NCBI RefSeq assembly: GCF_001292705.1
Contig: NZ_LGAK01000009.1
Location: 1 to 64,000 of the forward strand
Source: Marinagarivorans algicola
GTDB taxonomy: Bacteria > Pseudomonadota > Gammaproteobacteria > Pseudomonadales > Cellvibrionaceae
Direction of reading: 5' to 3'
DNA: 64,000 nt
This document shows positions 1 through 8,941 of the stretch, one piece after another. How positions within the stretch are numbered: position 1 is the first letter of the stretch; each line of letters starts with the position of its first letter. The translations under genes were made by a program, and so were the position numbers. The notes beneath the pieces are model-generated. The model did no database searches, was not told where the DNA came from, and saw only the letters and a list, made by a program, of their open reading frames with translations.

Positions 1-2
1 AA

Positions 3-1925
3 TTAATTTACGTTAAACTTGTTTATCTCATCGCGCAACGTATGAGTGAGCTTTTCCAGAGAGCTGCATTGTGATGTGAGGTTATCCGACAATGAGCTGT
101 TACTTTTAGTAATACTAGCGACCGAAGTTAAATCTACTTCAAGTGCTTTCATTGATTCAGATTGCTCAAGGCTAAGCTGCTCTAAAGTTTGAACTTGTTT
201 GGCAAAGACACCAAAATGCTTAATAATTTCTAAAAACGCCTGCTCAGTACTGCCAGAGGCCACTTGACCAACATTGATTGCGTCGAGTGACTCTTGCACT
301 AATTTTGAAGTCTCACCGGCGGCATCCCCAGTTCTTCCTGCAAGGTTTCTTACTTCATCAGCCACCACGGCAAAGCCTCGTCCGTGTTCACCTGCACGAG
401 CAGCCTCTATGGCTGCATTTAATGCAATCAGATTGGTTTGGCCGGCAATGGCGGCAATGTCTTTCATGATGTTTGATACTTTTTGACCCGACTCGTCAAT
501 ATCTTCAAACGCATGAACCATCTCGTTTATTTTACTCTTACTTTGTGTCGCTTCATTTTGGGTTTTACTCGCCTGATCGCTCATGCCCAAAATAATGGTG
601 TTCTTATTTGTTATTTCGTTTAGCAAATGAGTCAATCTATCAGATACGTTATCTATGGAGCTTTGCTGAGTCACTACTCCATCTTGCAGATCGTGACTTT
701 GTTGATTAATAAATGCTGAAGAGTTGTCCACATTGGAAACCACTTCTTTTAGCTGTTGAATGAGTCCCGTCAAATTAGCTGACATTTGGTTTAACGCTTG
801 AGCCAGTGCGTCGTCTTCACTCGCATCTATGTGTTCGGTTAAGTTACCTGCTGCAATTTTTTTGGCAAAACTGACCTTTTTAAACTGGTTTTTTATAGCA
901 TTTTGCGTTGCCCGTGCAATTTGACCAATTTCGTCAGGCTCAGCGGCTAGACCTTTGAGAGTTGTTTCATTATCAGTGAGGGACTTAATATCACCCCGCG
1001 CAAGAGCGGTAATTAAATTGACAATCTTTGCGATGCGGTTAGTAATATTTCCTGTTAGAAAATAAATAACAATAACAAGTACGATAAGAGTAGTGGTGCT
1101 CATTAAAATTGTAGTAACTACAGTATCGGTAATAATGCGGTTAACCTCTGCTTCATTAATACTGGTCACTAAATACCAGCCTGTATCAGCTTGTTTGCTC
1201 ACCGCAGCGAGATAGGTGTTTGAATCTTCGGTGAATGTTCTCACTCCTTCTTGGGAGCACAAACTTGTGTAGTCAAAGCTTATTTCCTTACCATCTTCAA
1301 GTAATGGGTGCGCTAGTGGTTTGCAATCTGAGGTAAGAATAAAAGAGTAACTTTGATTGTCTACTCGGCTAGCATCAACAAAATCTTTATACAGATTTTG
1401 CAGTGGAACGCTAAGAAATACCACATTATTAGATTGCATTGATTTGGCAAAACTGACTAGCGGGGTACCATCAATCCGACTGAAGCGGACATCAGATATA
1501 ACAACTTCAGTTGAGCTTCTTGCATCTTGGACGTATTGCATCTTGCCGTAGTTGGCTCCAACACGCTTTGCGCTACCAGCGAAAATAGCCACACCATCGG
1601 GGTTAACAAATGCGATGTTTCGGTAATCTAAACTATCATTAATATCCACTAGAGCATTATTCACTAAAGTATGATCAGCATTACCTTGCTGAGAATAAAG
1701 TTCCATGTTTGCTAACGCTGTGGTTAGATCGGTTTGAAAGCCAATCCAATTATTAATGTTCTTTTTCAGGTATTCATTTGATGTACTCACTTTCTCCGCA
1801 GATAATGACCTGACTTCATTTACCGTCGATATAGTCGACACTGTTGCCAAAGAGGCAAAGCCTAATATCAATACGGGAATTAAAGTTGTTAAAAATTTTG
1901 GACGTATTTTTTTTATATTTGCCAT
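3..1925 (-). CDS. Methyl-accepting chemotaxis protein
   Basis: Inner-membrane chemoreceptor of 640 residues. A first membrane segment lies at about residues 12-34, a periplasmic Cache-like sensor region at about 40-265 (with VNPDG and SDVRFS stretches), a second membrane segment at about 268-292, then a HAMP region and a long helical signalling domain. The conserved hairpin tip around residues 494-530 ([20 protein letters not shown], then [10 protein letters not shown]) is the CheA/CheW contact site of the family. It should pass ligand binding to a CheA array; the ligand cannot be read from sequence. The gene is complete: the stop is at the very start of the window. No clear Shine-Dalgarno site precedes the start, and a 13-bp duplication covers it. 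Confidence 0.95.
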   Translation of the reverse strand: MANIKKIRPKFLTTLIPVLILGFASLATVSTISTVNEVRSLSAEKVSTSNEYLKKNINNWIGFQTDLTTALANMELYSQQGNADHTLVNNALVDINDSLDYRNIAFVNPDGVAIFAGSAKRVGANYGKMQYVQDARSSTEVVISDVRFSRIDGTPLVSFAKSMQSNNVVFLSVPLQNLYKDFVDASRVDNQSYSFILTSDCKPLAHPLLEDGKEISFDYTSLCSQEGVRTFTEDSNTYLAAVSKQADTGWYLVTSINEAEVNRIITDTVVTTILMSTTTLIVLVIVIYFLTGNITNRIAKIVNLITALARGDIKSLTDNETTLKGLAAEPDEIGQIARATQNAIKNQFKKVSFAKKIAAGNLTEHIDASEDDALAQALNQMSANLTGLIQQLKEVVSNVDNSSAFINQQSHDLQDGVVTQQSSIDNVSDRLTHLLNEITNKNTIILGMSDQASKTQNEATQSKSKINEMVHAFEDIDESGQKVSNIMKDIAAIAGQTNLIALNAAIEAARAGEHGRGFAVVADEVRNLAGRTGDAAGETSKLVQESLDAINVGQVASGSTEQAFLEIIKHFGVFAKQVQTLEQLSLEQSESMKALEVDLTSVASITKSNSSLSDNLTSQCSSLEKLTHTLRDEINKFNVN

Positions 1926-1941
1926 TTATATTTGCCATTTA
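1916..1941. repeat. 13-bp tandem duplication over the chemoreceptor start codon
   Basis: Two exact copies of TATTTGCCATTTA lie end to end. Each carries a CAT (ATG on the minus strand), so a second ATG sits 13 bases upstream of the assumed start and is out of frame with it. Translation from the upstream ATG would run about 39 codons and overlap the receptor start. Confidence 0.9.
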
Positions 1942-1953
1942 TATTTTCTATAT

Positions 1954-2961
1954 CTAATAAGAATATTTCACAAAAGTAATTTCTGAATCTTGACAAGCAT
2001 TACCAGATTCCTCGCTGAGTATTAAGAAACTTGATTTTTCTGGGATGTTTAATACAGATTCAGGGCGGCATAATTTGCCAAACATTGCACTGTCATTAGT
2101 CAACGAAGTGAGTTGTTCTGATTTAGGTGAATAAAACCATAAAGCATAATGGTCTTTTTTCTCAACACTGCCAGAAATCAGGATATACCCCTTCATTTTA
2201 GGAATGTATTCAAGTCCACGGATCCCCTCTCCCTTTAAGTCTAAGGTAGTAATTTTGGTGCTGTAGTCACCGCTAAATGGATCGCTAACTTCTAGTAATA
2301 TTGCTTTTCCCGTATTAAGAGATAATTTTCCATCAAATTCAGGAGAGCCAAAATTATCATCATACAGTGGCGAGCGAAGACCAAACACCAAGGCTTTTTC
2401 AGATTCAGGTGAGGCGCTCAAGCCTTCTACATTTAAACCTCCACTTTTACCAAATGAGATACGCACTCGGCGAAGCCAGTCATTATTGCCAAATTTAGTT
2501 TCAAGAGCATTCAATAACATTTCACGTGCATAAACGTAACGTTCGTTAGTTACTGTACCATCATCACCTACTGTAAAAGCGGATAATACTCTGTAATCAC
2601 TGGTATCTTCATTCACTTGACTTAAACTTGACGTAACAAATACAGAATTTTTAATTTGCGTTGTCCCTTCGATATCACGTTGAATAATTTGCCGACCTAA
2701 AATTGGTGATGGATCACTAATTTTCCCTAAAGAATTATAGCGAATTTCGGGAAATTCAGAGTTTTTGCCGCCATCATAGGCCATAAATACTGTGCCATTG
2801 ACGTATGCAGAACCACTTAAGTCTTGGGAAATATTTCCATTGAATTTATATTGTGAGGTTTTACCTGAATCAATTTCTTTAACAGAAGCAGCTTGAGTTA
2901 AAGCAGGAATAAATAAGGCGAGGGAAATTATAATCGTTAATTTTTTAAACACTTTGACCAT
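1954..2961 (-). CDS. Secreted DUF3616-like protein
   Basis: A protein of 335 residues. The start is set at the methionine before a clear signal peptide (MVKVFKKLTIIISLALF, cleavage near TQAAS); the open frame extends 33 codons upstream but that part is not signal-like. The core contains stretches typical of DUF3616 proteins (NVEGLSASPESEKALVFGLR and a later GIRGLEYIPKMKGYILISG), a predicted beta-propeller-like periplasmic family of unknown function. It lies about 105 bases downstream of the porin gene on the same strand and is probably co-transcribed with it, which would suit a periplasmic partner of an outer-membrane channel. Family assignment is from remembered motifs. Confidence 0.65.
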   Translation of the reverse strand: MVKVFKKLTIIISLALFIPALTQAASVKEIDSGKTSQYKFNGNISQDLSGSAYVNGTVFMAYDGGKNSEFPEIRYNSLGKISDPSPILGRQIIQRDIEGTTQIKNSVFVTSSLSQVNEDTSDYRVLSAFTVGDDGTVTNERYVYAREMLLNALETKFGNNDWLRRVRISFGKSGGLNVEGLSASPESEKALVFGLRSPLYDDNFGSPEFDGKLSLNTGKAILLEVSDPFSGDYSTKITTLDLKGEGIRGLEYIPKMKGYILISGSVEKKDHYALWFYSPKSEQLTSLTNDSAMFGKLCRPESVLNIPEKSSFLILSEESGNACQDSEITFVKYSY

Positions 2962-3066
2962 CCAAATGAGGTTATTTACTTTCGTAGTTTTAACAATGCA
3001 CGACCATGAAAATTGAAGGCTCAAACTATGGCGATGTATATAACATCGACACTTACACAAAAAAGT

Positions 3067-4308
3067 TTAGAACAAATATTCGATTCTAAGACCGGTAATA
3101 GTAACATCATCACCACCAACAAAGTCACCGTCACCGTCAGCAAACTCATCTAACGAGGCACGAGTATGGTTCAGCCTGAATACTACGTTTGAATGGGCAT
3201 ACCAGTTTAGACCAATAGTAATATTGTCTGAACTACCACCAAATACGTCTGCGTCTGCGTCATTAAAATCGACACTACTGTAGCGAATTGCTAGCTCAAG
3301 ACCGCCATGCTCTGTGGTGGGTCGAACAGGACCAAACTCCGCATCAGACAAGTTGTACGGTCTTCCTTCTCCCCAAATCATATAAGACGCATCAACATAA
3401 TAACCACTAGTATCTACATCTTCATCATCGATGTCATTTCGAATAAAAGTGTTTTCTAGATACTCAGCTTGCAACATAAATTTATTATATCGAGCCGCTA
3501 TTTCTAAACTAATACTGCGCTGACTAGCTACTCGCTTGACTTTACCTGTATTAATTAACTCATAATCTAACACCTTGCTTTCTGGACGAACACGCAAGCG
3601 CATTTTACTTTCACCATCAGATTGAGGTTTCCAATCCATATGGTTAAGGCCTACGTGAAACATTTGAGTTGCATCGGCGTTAACAAAGGGGCGATAAACA
3701 AAACGGCCAGAATAAGAATAAGGGATGTGAACGCCAACCAGCTCGCCTTCATCGTCTTCTACTTCGGTGTTATCTACACCAAGCTCATTACCAAAGATAC
3801 TTACACCGCCAAAGAATGAATCATTGAAATAGCTGGCACTAAGTCCCATGGCTCGACCAGGGTTCGATGCGTCGGTAACCATTGGAGTTTCCATGAACGT
3901 GTACCATCGTGACGTGGTCATTTCAGCAATACTGAAAAAAGGTTTGTGATTACCAATCTTAAAATTGAAATTTTCTAAGCCTATATAAGCAATCCACATA
4001 TCTTTGATTTCAGGTTCGTGATCGGCAAAATCGATATCAAACTCACCAGCCCACTTATTATCAAACACAGTTTTAAACGCTAGACGGGCACGTCTAATGT
4101 TAGTTTTTTCAACAAAATCATTTTTGTCACTGCTAACAAAGCCAGTGTCTAACATAATGCGGCCATCAAGCCACAGTTTGAAGCTACCACTGTCACTTTT
4201 AAATTTAAGATAGGCGTTGTCATAACTCGCTTGTACTGGTTCGGTTGCATAACCATTCATAGAACCAATAGCCAAAGCCAAAATACTTAATTCACTTAAA
4301 AATTTCAT
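3067..4308 (-). CDS. Porin of the OprO/OprP (phosphate-selective) family
   Basis: Outer-membrane beta-barrel of 413 residues with an N-terminal signal peptide (MKFLSELSILALAIGSMNGYA). The start of the mature part (FKLWLDGRIMLDTG) and alternating amphipathic strands such as VVFRLNH near the C-terminus fit the porin O/P family; the chain ends in an aromatic residue (EYLF), as barrel proteins require for assembly. The middle METPMVTDASNPGRAMG stretch is also typical. Family members pass phosphate, polyphosphate or other anions, but specificity here is not determined. A ribosome site (AAGGA) sits about six bases before the start. First gene of a probable two-gene operon with the DUF3616-like gene. 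Confidence 0.9.
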   Translation of the reverse strand: MKFLSELSILALAIGSMNGYATEPVQASYDNAYLKFKSDSGSFKLWLDGRIMLDTGFVSSDKNDFVEKTNIRRARLAFKTVFDNKWAGEFDIDFADHEPEIKDMWIAYIGLENFNFKIGNHKPFFSIAEMTTSRWYTFMETPMVTDASNPGRAMGLSASYFNDSFFGGVSIFGNELGVDNTEVEDDEGELVGVHIPYSYSGRFVYRPFVNADATQMFHVGLNHMDWKPQSDGESKMRLRVRPESKVLDYELINTGKVKRVASQRSISLEIAARYNKFMLQAEYLENTFIRNDIDDEDVDTSGYYVDASYMIWGEGRPYNLSDAEFGPVRPTTEHGGLELAIRYSSVDFNDADADVFGGSSDNITIGLNWYAHSNVVFRLNHTRASLDEFADGDGDFVGGDDVTITGLRIEYLF

Positions 4309-4454
4309 CAGTAATCCTTTTTAGTTTTTGGAATTAAATTAACTATAGGTAAAATTTAGGCATTTTGGAGGAACAGTTAAATTTAATAAGGTATACTATT
4401 TAATACAATGGCATCTTTTCACACGTCAAATAATTGCCATACTAATCATAGGTC

Positions 4455-4469
4455 AAATCTACTTAGACA
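4455..4469. repeat. 15-bp direct repeat, copy 1 (copy 2 at 5054-5068)
   Basis: AAATCTACTTAGACA occurs here and again at 5054-5068, directly before the group II intron 5' end and at the point where the truncated regulator homology stops. The copies are 599 bases apart and frame the terminator and the regulator fragment, which suggests that both belong to one inserted or rearranged segment. Confidence 0.8.
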
Positions 4470-4525
4470 CAAATCTACTCTGTTTATTTAAGTTACCTCT
4501 CGACATTTTTCGAGGTGTTCGTCAG

Positions 4526-4768
4526 TTGCATGATTCGGGCATGACCCAGGGTATTGGCGAATCACTGCGGCAGCTAGAAGCGGCACGACGATTTTTCCTG
4601 TCTGCTGAACCATTGGCGCAAGTGAATAGACTTCTCGCTGGAGAGGGTTCATCGCTCAAAACTGTGGGTGGAAAAATAGAAAGTGCTTTAAAAATCACAC
4701 AGCGTGCTTTAAAGAAGTCGCATAATCGGGGACATCCACAACAAAAATCTGTTAAATCAATAAGTTAG
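4526..4768 (+). other. Short open frame of unknown origin, possibly a gene remnant
   Basis: An open frame of 80 codons from ATG; it stays open far upstream of that ATG (to about 4343) but without a good start or ribosome site. The deduced chain has a helical, charged pattern (ESLRQLEAARRFF, then a lysine-rich end) and matches no family I recognise. Its codon use looks more coding-like than the flanking AT-rich DNA, and a terminator follows within 30 bases, so it may be the 3' end of a former gene. Given the nearby debris it is listed as a possible remnant rather than as a gene. Confidence 0.3.
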
Positions 4769-4794
4769 TATTCTCAGGGTCTAAACCCAAGCCT

Positions 4795-4834
4795 AAAAGC
4801 AGCTAAAGCTTAATCGCCTTAGCTGCTTTTTTAT
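4795..4834 (+). terminator. Rho-independent terminator
   Basis: A perfect 12-bp stem (AAAAGCAGCTAA / TTAGCTGCTTTT) with a 12-base loop runs into six Ts. It lies just downstream of the 4526-4768 open frame, and the A-rich left arm would also serve transcripts from the other strand. Confidence 0.85.
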
Positions 4835-4889
4835 GGTCAAACACTATTCTAAAGGTCGAACCAAGAGTGGTTGATGGCAGGCTTCATGA

Positions 4890-5058
4890 TCAGTTCGCAA
4901 AAGCCCGTTTAGCGCTGTGCTTTAGGATTAAGCTTTCAAGCAAAGCCTTCGCTATTTTCTTGTCTTCTTCATCAAACTGTTGCAAGGCTTCAAACTGAAG
5001 CTTGAGATCATCATCGGGCCCCCGCATATCGTCCCCAAATACCAACCAATCTAAAATC
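4890..5058 (-). pseudogene. C-terminal fragment of an XRE-type regulator
   Basis: Read on the minus strand, this gives about 54 codons ending in a TGA, starting at ILDWLVFGDD and including FEALQQFDEEDKKIAKALL and LLESLILKHSAKRAF. That pattern (LDWLVFG, then Glu/Asp-rich segment, then LKHxAKR) is the C-terminal part of a common family of XRE helix-turn-helix regulators. The DNA-binding N-terminus is absent: a stop lies directly upstream and homology ends at the 15-bp repeat and intron border. It is therefore a truncated, non-functional remnant. The regulator identity is from remembered family features. Confidence 0.65.
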
Positions 5059-5072
5059 TACTTAGACAAGCA

Positions 5073-5390
5073 GTGCGCCAAGCAAAGCTGGCGATTAGAT
5101 CAAGAGGTGTAAGTCCTCTGCTCGGTAAGATGTAGCGCATCGCCGAGGCCCTAAGTCTGGGTGGTAATGGGTAACCCTTATGGCTAAGCGTTGACAGGGG
5201 AAAGCATAGGCGCAGTATTGAGCTCCGAAATCATAGTTTGAGATCGCCGACCGCGTTGTCTGATCGGGAAGGCTATAAGGATAGTCACGTTAAGCGAGTG
5301 ATTATGCTGATTTCCGGAGTCGATAGACCTGTTGCATGTGTGGATGTCTTTCGTCGGCTTGTTTGAGTAAGCCCGTGGGCAAATCTCAAA
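5073..5390 (+). mobile_element. Group II intron 5' fragment (relic)
   Basis: The segment opens with GTGCGCC, matching the GUGYG 5' end of group II introns, followed by domain I-like stems: GCCA/TGGC, AGAGG-TGTAAGT-CCTCT at about 5110-5126, and CTCGG/CCGAG. The stretches CCCTAAGTCTGG and GGCTAAGCGTTGACAGGGG also resemble bacterial group II introns. The six bases ACAAGC just upstream (5066-5071) are complementary to GCTTGT at 5357-5362, about 285 bases inside the element, where an EBS1 loop is expected. No reverse transcriptase open frame, domain V or 3' end follows, so the element is truncated; its 3' limit is approximate. It could not splice by itself. Confidence 0.7.
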
Positions 5391-5477
5391 CGCGTTTTTT
5401 TAAACTACACATTAGGAAGATAGATAGGCTCACGCCATCTATAACAATAGCACTGAACACACTATCCGTTTGCCAGC

Positions 5478-5576
5478 GCCTCAGCCTTTACTACTCAGCG
5501 GGCTATGCGGGCAGGACGCCCGCGTGCAGCCTTCAGGGATGAACTGGTAGCGGCCCTGTGTCGTGAAGGCTGAGGC
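5478..5576. repeat. Structured inverted-repeat element
   Basis: Arms GCCTCAGCCTTTAC (5478-5491) and GTGAAGGCTGAGGC (5563-5576) are inverted repeats with one mismatch. Inside lies a perfect GC-rich hairpin, GCGGGC-AGGAC-GCCCGC, at 5507-5523. It could be a MITE-like end pair or a remnant of the former intron 3' side; no transposase is near. Confidence 0.5.
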
Positions 5577-5683
5577 TGCGAGATAAATCTACGCAGTGCA
5601 AAATCGCCTCGCCCTTTAGCGTGTGCTTGGTGTGAGTGTCAATCAGTAAAAGTTTTGGCGTCGAGTATAAAGCGTTGCGCTAT

Positions 5684-6418
5684 TTATACATAGCGGGCGA
5701 GTATGCGGCTGAGGAGTTCGCTTAAATGCCGTAAAAAAAGCGTGCCGCCATTGGGCAGGTAGCGCTCTTTGTCGGGGTGGCCTACAGCAATGAGCGCGAT
5801 AGGGCGACTGCCGTGGTGCACGACACATAAAGCAGCCGAGCCAACATCTTCGGACTGCCTAAAAAGTGCGTTAATTTCGGGTTGGCTAATGCCGCTAAAG
5901 GCTGTTTTGCTGCCGTTTAAGCGTTTGTTAAGTGCGGGTTGAAATTCGGTGGTATGTAAAAATTGCGTTGTTGCTGAATTGAGTTTTTTATCGAGTACCC
6001 AAATCGCCGCGTGGGGAACTTTAAACTCTTGGTTTAAGCTGTAATTGAGTGCGTCAAAAATATCCCCAAGCTCGCTGCATTCGATTAAGGCGAGGGTTAG
6101 GCGTTGGCTAAGTTCAAATAACCTATCATTATCGCGTGCGTTACCGAGTAAGATATTTAAGCGTTCGCGAATATTACTGTTGCGCTCGCGAAAGGTGTGC
6201 ACTTGTTTTTCGATCAGTGAAATTGCGCTGCCCGAAGGGTGAGGCAGGCGAACCTGGAGCAGTAAATCGAGGTGCTTTTCAAAGAACTCAGGGTGTTGCT
6301 GTAAATACAGGGCCACTTGTTTTTCGCTTACAGGAGAGGGCGCATTTGGGAGTTCGGCAGGCGTTGGGCTATTGGGGTTGTTGTGTGTGGATTGAGCGTT
6401 TGTTGGACTATGACTCAT
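5684..6418 (-). CDS. DUF484 family protein
   Basis: Cytoplasmic protein of 244 residues, close to the usual family size. After a Pro/Asn-rich start it has the family signature YLQQHPEFFEKHLDLLLQVR and LPHPSGSAISLIEKQ, then a GAF-like half. DUF484 proteins usually sit between dapF and xerC; function is not established. Here dapF is 16 bases upstream on the same strand, so it is the last gene of an lptM-lysA-dapF-DUF484 operon, and xerC is not downstream. Confidence 0.9.
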   Translation of the reverse strand: MSHSPTNAQSTHNNPNSPTPAELPNAPSPVSEKQVALYLQQHPEFFEKHLDLLLQVRLPHPSGSAISLIEKQVHTFRERNSNIRERLNILLGNARDNDRLFELSQRLTLALIECSELGDIFDALNYSLNQEFKVPHAAIWVLDKKLNSATTQFLHTTEFQPALNKRLNGSKTAFSGISQPEINALFRQSEDVGSAALCVVHHGSRPIALIAVGHPDKERYLPNGGTLFLRHLSELLSRILARYV

Positions 6419-6434
6419 AGCTATTGGCCTGTGA

Positions 6435-7277
6435 TTAAATGCGCATTTGCCCGTGAAAGACTGTGGCTGTTGGACCGGTCATAAGTACCGGAGTATTGGC
6501 GCCTTGCCATTCAATGGTTAGACTGCCGCCTGGTAAATTGACGGTGACGATATTATCAAGCAGCCCTTGCAATTGCCCTGCCACTACAGCAGCGCAGGCG
6601 CCGGTGCCGCAAGCGAGTGTTTCGCCTGCACCGCGCTCGTAAACGCGCAAATTTATCGTATTGCGATCGATAATACTCATAAAGCCAGCATTCACTTTAT
6701 TAGGGAATTGACTATGGGCTTCTACAAGAGGGCCTATTGTGGCTACGGGGTATTGGTGTGTATCGTCAACGCAGGTTACCGCATGAGGGTTGCCCATCGA
6801 TACGGTGCCGATCGTCAGGGAATTGGCGATATTATTGGGGGGTAACGGTAGGTTATAACTGGCTTGCTGGCTATTGACCTTAAAGGGGATGCGGGTCGGG
6901 TTGAGTTCGGGCACGCCCATATCTACTGTGACGTTGTATTTGTCAACCACGTTTAATACCAGTAGGCCCGCTGCGGTTTCGGCGCGAATCGTATGGTTGC
7001 CGGTAAGTTTACGCATGCGCACAAAAATGGCAAAGCAGCGTGCACCATTACCGCAGTTTTCGACCTCTGAACCATCGCTATTAAAAATACGGTATTTAAA
7101 ATCGGCATCGGGCCGCGAAGGGGCTTCGACAATAAGAATCTGATCACAGCCTACACCAAAATTACGGTCGGCAAGTTTGCGCGCACGTTCAGGGGTAATA
7201 TTAACCTGCTGGCTAATGGCATCGATCATGACAAAGTCATTGCCTAAGCCGTGCATTTTGGTGAAGCGGATTTTCAT
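6435..7277 (-). CDS. dapF: Diaminopimelate epimerase
   Basis: Converts LL-2,6-diaminopimelate to the meso form for peptidoglycan and lysine synthesis; cytoplasmic. The 280-residue chain opens with the family signature MKIRFTKMHGLGNDFVMIDA. The two catalytic cysteines are visible: Cys75 in NCGNGARCF and Cys223 in ACGTGAC. It stands directly after lysA (gap 8 bases), the next enzyme of the pathway, in one transcription unit. Confidence 0.97.
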   Translation of the reverse strand: MKIRFTKMHGLGNDFVMIDAISQQVNITPERARKLADRNFGVGCDQILIVEAPSRPDADFKYRIFNSDGSEVENCGNGARCFAIFVRMRKLTGNHTIRAETAAGLLVLNVVDKYNVTVDMGVPELNPTRIPFKVNSQQASYNLPLPPNNIANSLTIGTVSMGNPHAVTCVDDTHQYPVATIGPLVEAHSQFPNKVNAGFMSIIDRNTINLRVYERGAGETLACGTGACAAVVAGQLQGLLDNIVTVNLPGGSLTIEWQGANTPVLMTGPTATVFHGQMRI

Positions 7278-7285
7278 AGCAAGCC

Positions 7286-8545
7286 TTATTCAGCAGTCGT
7301 AGCGTTGGCGAGAGTTGACTCTAGAGCCATTAGGTCATCAAGGGTTTCGCGTTGGCGAACAATGAAAGTGCGTGCGCCATCCACCATAATTTCACAGGCG
7401 CGTGGGCGCGAGTTGTAGTTGGAACTCATGGTAAAACCGTAAGCGCCTGATGATTTAATGGCGAGTAAATCACCTTGCTCTAATGCCAGCTTGCGATCTT
7501 TGCCTAAAAAGTCACCGGTTTCGCAGACGGGACCTACAATATCCCACGTTAAAGGGGGCGTTTTGCGCGGGTTGACGGGCACAATGTCTTGCCACGCTTG
7601 ATACAGTGCTGGGCGAATAAGATCGTTCATTGCAGCATCAACAATGGCAAAGTTTTTGTGCTCAGTGGGTTTGAGGTATTCAACTTTGGTGAGTAATATG
7701 CCGGCATTAGCGGCAATTGAGCGGCCAGGCTCAAACATTAAAGCAATATCGCGGTTGCCTAAGCGGGCCTTAATGGCATTAATATAATCGCTAATGGCAG
7801 GCGGGGTTTCATCGTTATAGGTGACACCCAAGCCGCCCCCTAAATCGAGATGGCGAATATCAATCCCTTCGCCAGCAAGGGTGTCAACCAGCTTAAGAAC
7901 GCGCTCAAGCGCATCTAAAAAGGGCTGAGTCTCAGTAAGCTGCGAGCCAATATGGCAATCTACACCATTAATGCGCAAGCCCGGCAGGCTGGCGGCGTGT
8001 TTATAAACGCTGATGGCCTCGGTGATATCAATACCAAATTTATTTTCTTTAAGGCCGGTTGAAATATAAGGGTGTGTATTGGCATCTACATCGGGGTTGA
8101 CCCGAATAGAAATAGGCGCAACGGTGTTTTGGGTGCTGGCGACTTGCGATAAGGTTTCGAGTTCGCTTTGTGACTCGACGTTAAAGCAGCCTACGCCTAC
8201 ATTCAGTGCGCGAGCTATTTCGCTGGCGCTTTTCCCTACGCCCGAAAAAACAATTTTTGCGGGGTCACCACCGGCGCGTAGCACCCGCTCAAGCTCACCA
8301 CCCGACACAATATCAAACCCTGCACCTTGCTCGGCGAGTAAGCTTAATACACCTAAGTTAGAGTTGGCTTTTACGGCATAACAAATCGCACCCGGCCAGT
8401 CACCTAGCGCGCTCGCATAGGCTTGATAGGCATCGATGAGTGCTTTGCGGCTATACACAAAGCAGGGGGTGCCGTATTGGTTGGCAAGCGTGTTTAAATT
8501 GACTTGCTCAAAATGTAAGCTGTCGTTTTCTAAAGTGAGAGACAT
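7286..8545 (-). CDS. lysA: Diaminopimelate decarboxylase
   Basis: PLP enzyme making L-lysine from meso-diaminopimelate. The 419-residue chain has Lys59 in CYAVKANSN (Schiff-base lysine), the HIGSQ motif in the barrel, a glycine-rich LDLGGGLGV phosphate-binding loop, EPGRS, and the C-terminal CETGDFLG and YGFTMSSNYN active-site pieces at the dimer interface. Length is normal. It lies 8 bases from both lptM (upstream) and dapF (downstream). Confidence 0.97.
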   Translation of the reverse strand: MSLTLENDSLHFEQVNLNTLANQYGTPCFVYSRKALIDAYQAYASALGDWPGAICYAVKANSNLGVLSLLAEQGAGFDIVSGGELERVLRAGGDPAKIVFSGVGKSASEIARALNVGVGCFNVESQSELETLSQVASTQNTVAPISIRVNPDVDANTHPYISTGLKENKFGIDITEAISVYKHAASLPGLRINGVDCHIGSQLTETQPFLDALERVLKLVDTLAGEGIDIRHLDLGGGLGVTYNDETPPAISDYINAIKARLGNRDIALMFEPGRSIAANAGILLTKVEYLKPTEHKNFAIVDAAMNDLIRPALYQAWQDIVPVNPRKTPPLTWDIVGPVCETGDFLGKDRKLALEQGDLLAIKSSGAYGFTMSSNYNSRPRACEIMVDGARTFIVRQRETLDDLMALESTLANATTAE

Positions 8546-8553
8546 CAGGAAGC

Positions 8554-8742
8554 CTAGGTATTGTTAGGGAGCTTAAATGTACTTTGTGTCGCGCTATTAT
8601 CGTGCGAATGCTGCGCTTTGGTGTCCACGGTATTGGGTTTAGGTGCCACTAATGGTCCCTTATGACCACAACCACTTAGCACCAGCGCAAGTACGCTAGC
8701 GGCTATGGACGTTGTAATGGTGGTTAAAGCCGCTTGTGTCAT
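8554..8742 (-). CDS. lptM: LptM-like small lipoprotein
   Basis: Small lipoprotein of 62 residues with a hydrophobic leader and lipobox LSGC (acylated Cys at residue 25), followed by GHKGPLVAPKP, the hallmark of the family formerly called lipopeptide LppL/YifL. In E. coli LptM assists disulphide maturation of the LPS transporter LptDE in the outer membrane. The position directly upstream of lysA is the usual one in pseudomonad relatives. First gene of the operon. Confidence 0.85.
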   Translation of the reverse strand: MTQAALTTITTSIAASVLALVLSGCGHKGPLVAPKPNTVDTKAQHSHDNSATQSTFKLPNNT

Positions 8743-8941
8743 TTATCTATACAGCGTGACGCTGCCCCCCTTATTAATGAAGCACCAGAGTATACGGGCG
8801 GGAGCCAGTGTGAACAATACTATCGCTATGGGTGAATGAGATTTTAACGGGGCGATCACCTATTTTTAAAACTTTAAGGTTCATCTTTTTCTTGAAAGCA
8901 ACGACAATAGGCCGTTATTTATTTAAGGTAATGAGGGCATT

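Larger units (their letters stand above)
4309..5683. other. Gene-poor scar between porin and DUF484 genes
   Basis: This stretch of nearly 1.4 kb has no convincing intact gene. It holds the porin promoter region, one short open frame of unknown origin, a hairpin terminator, the C-terminal piece of a regulator gene, the 5' part of a group II intron and an inverted repeat, each listed separately. In many pseudomonads and relatives xerC follows the DUF484 gene at this place; it is missing here. Confidence 0.75.

Noticed and set aside
5336-5542. Open frame of 68 codons on the plus strand.
   Set aside because: It runs through the intron relic and the inverted repeat; no start signal and no recognisable protein.
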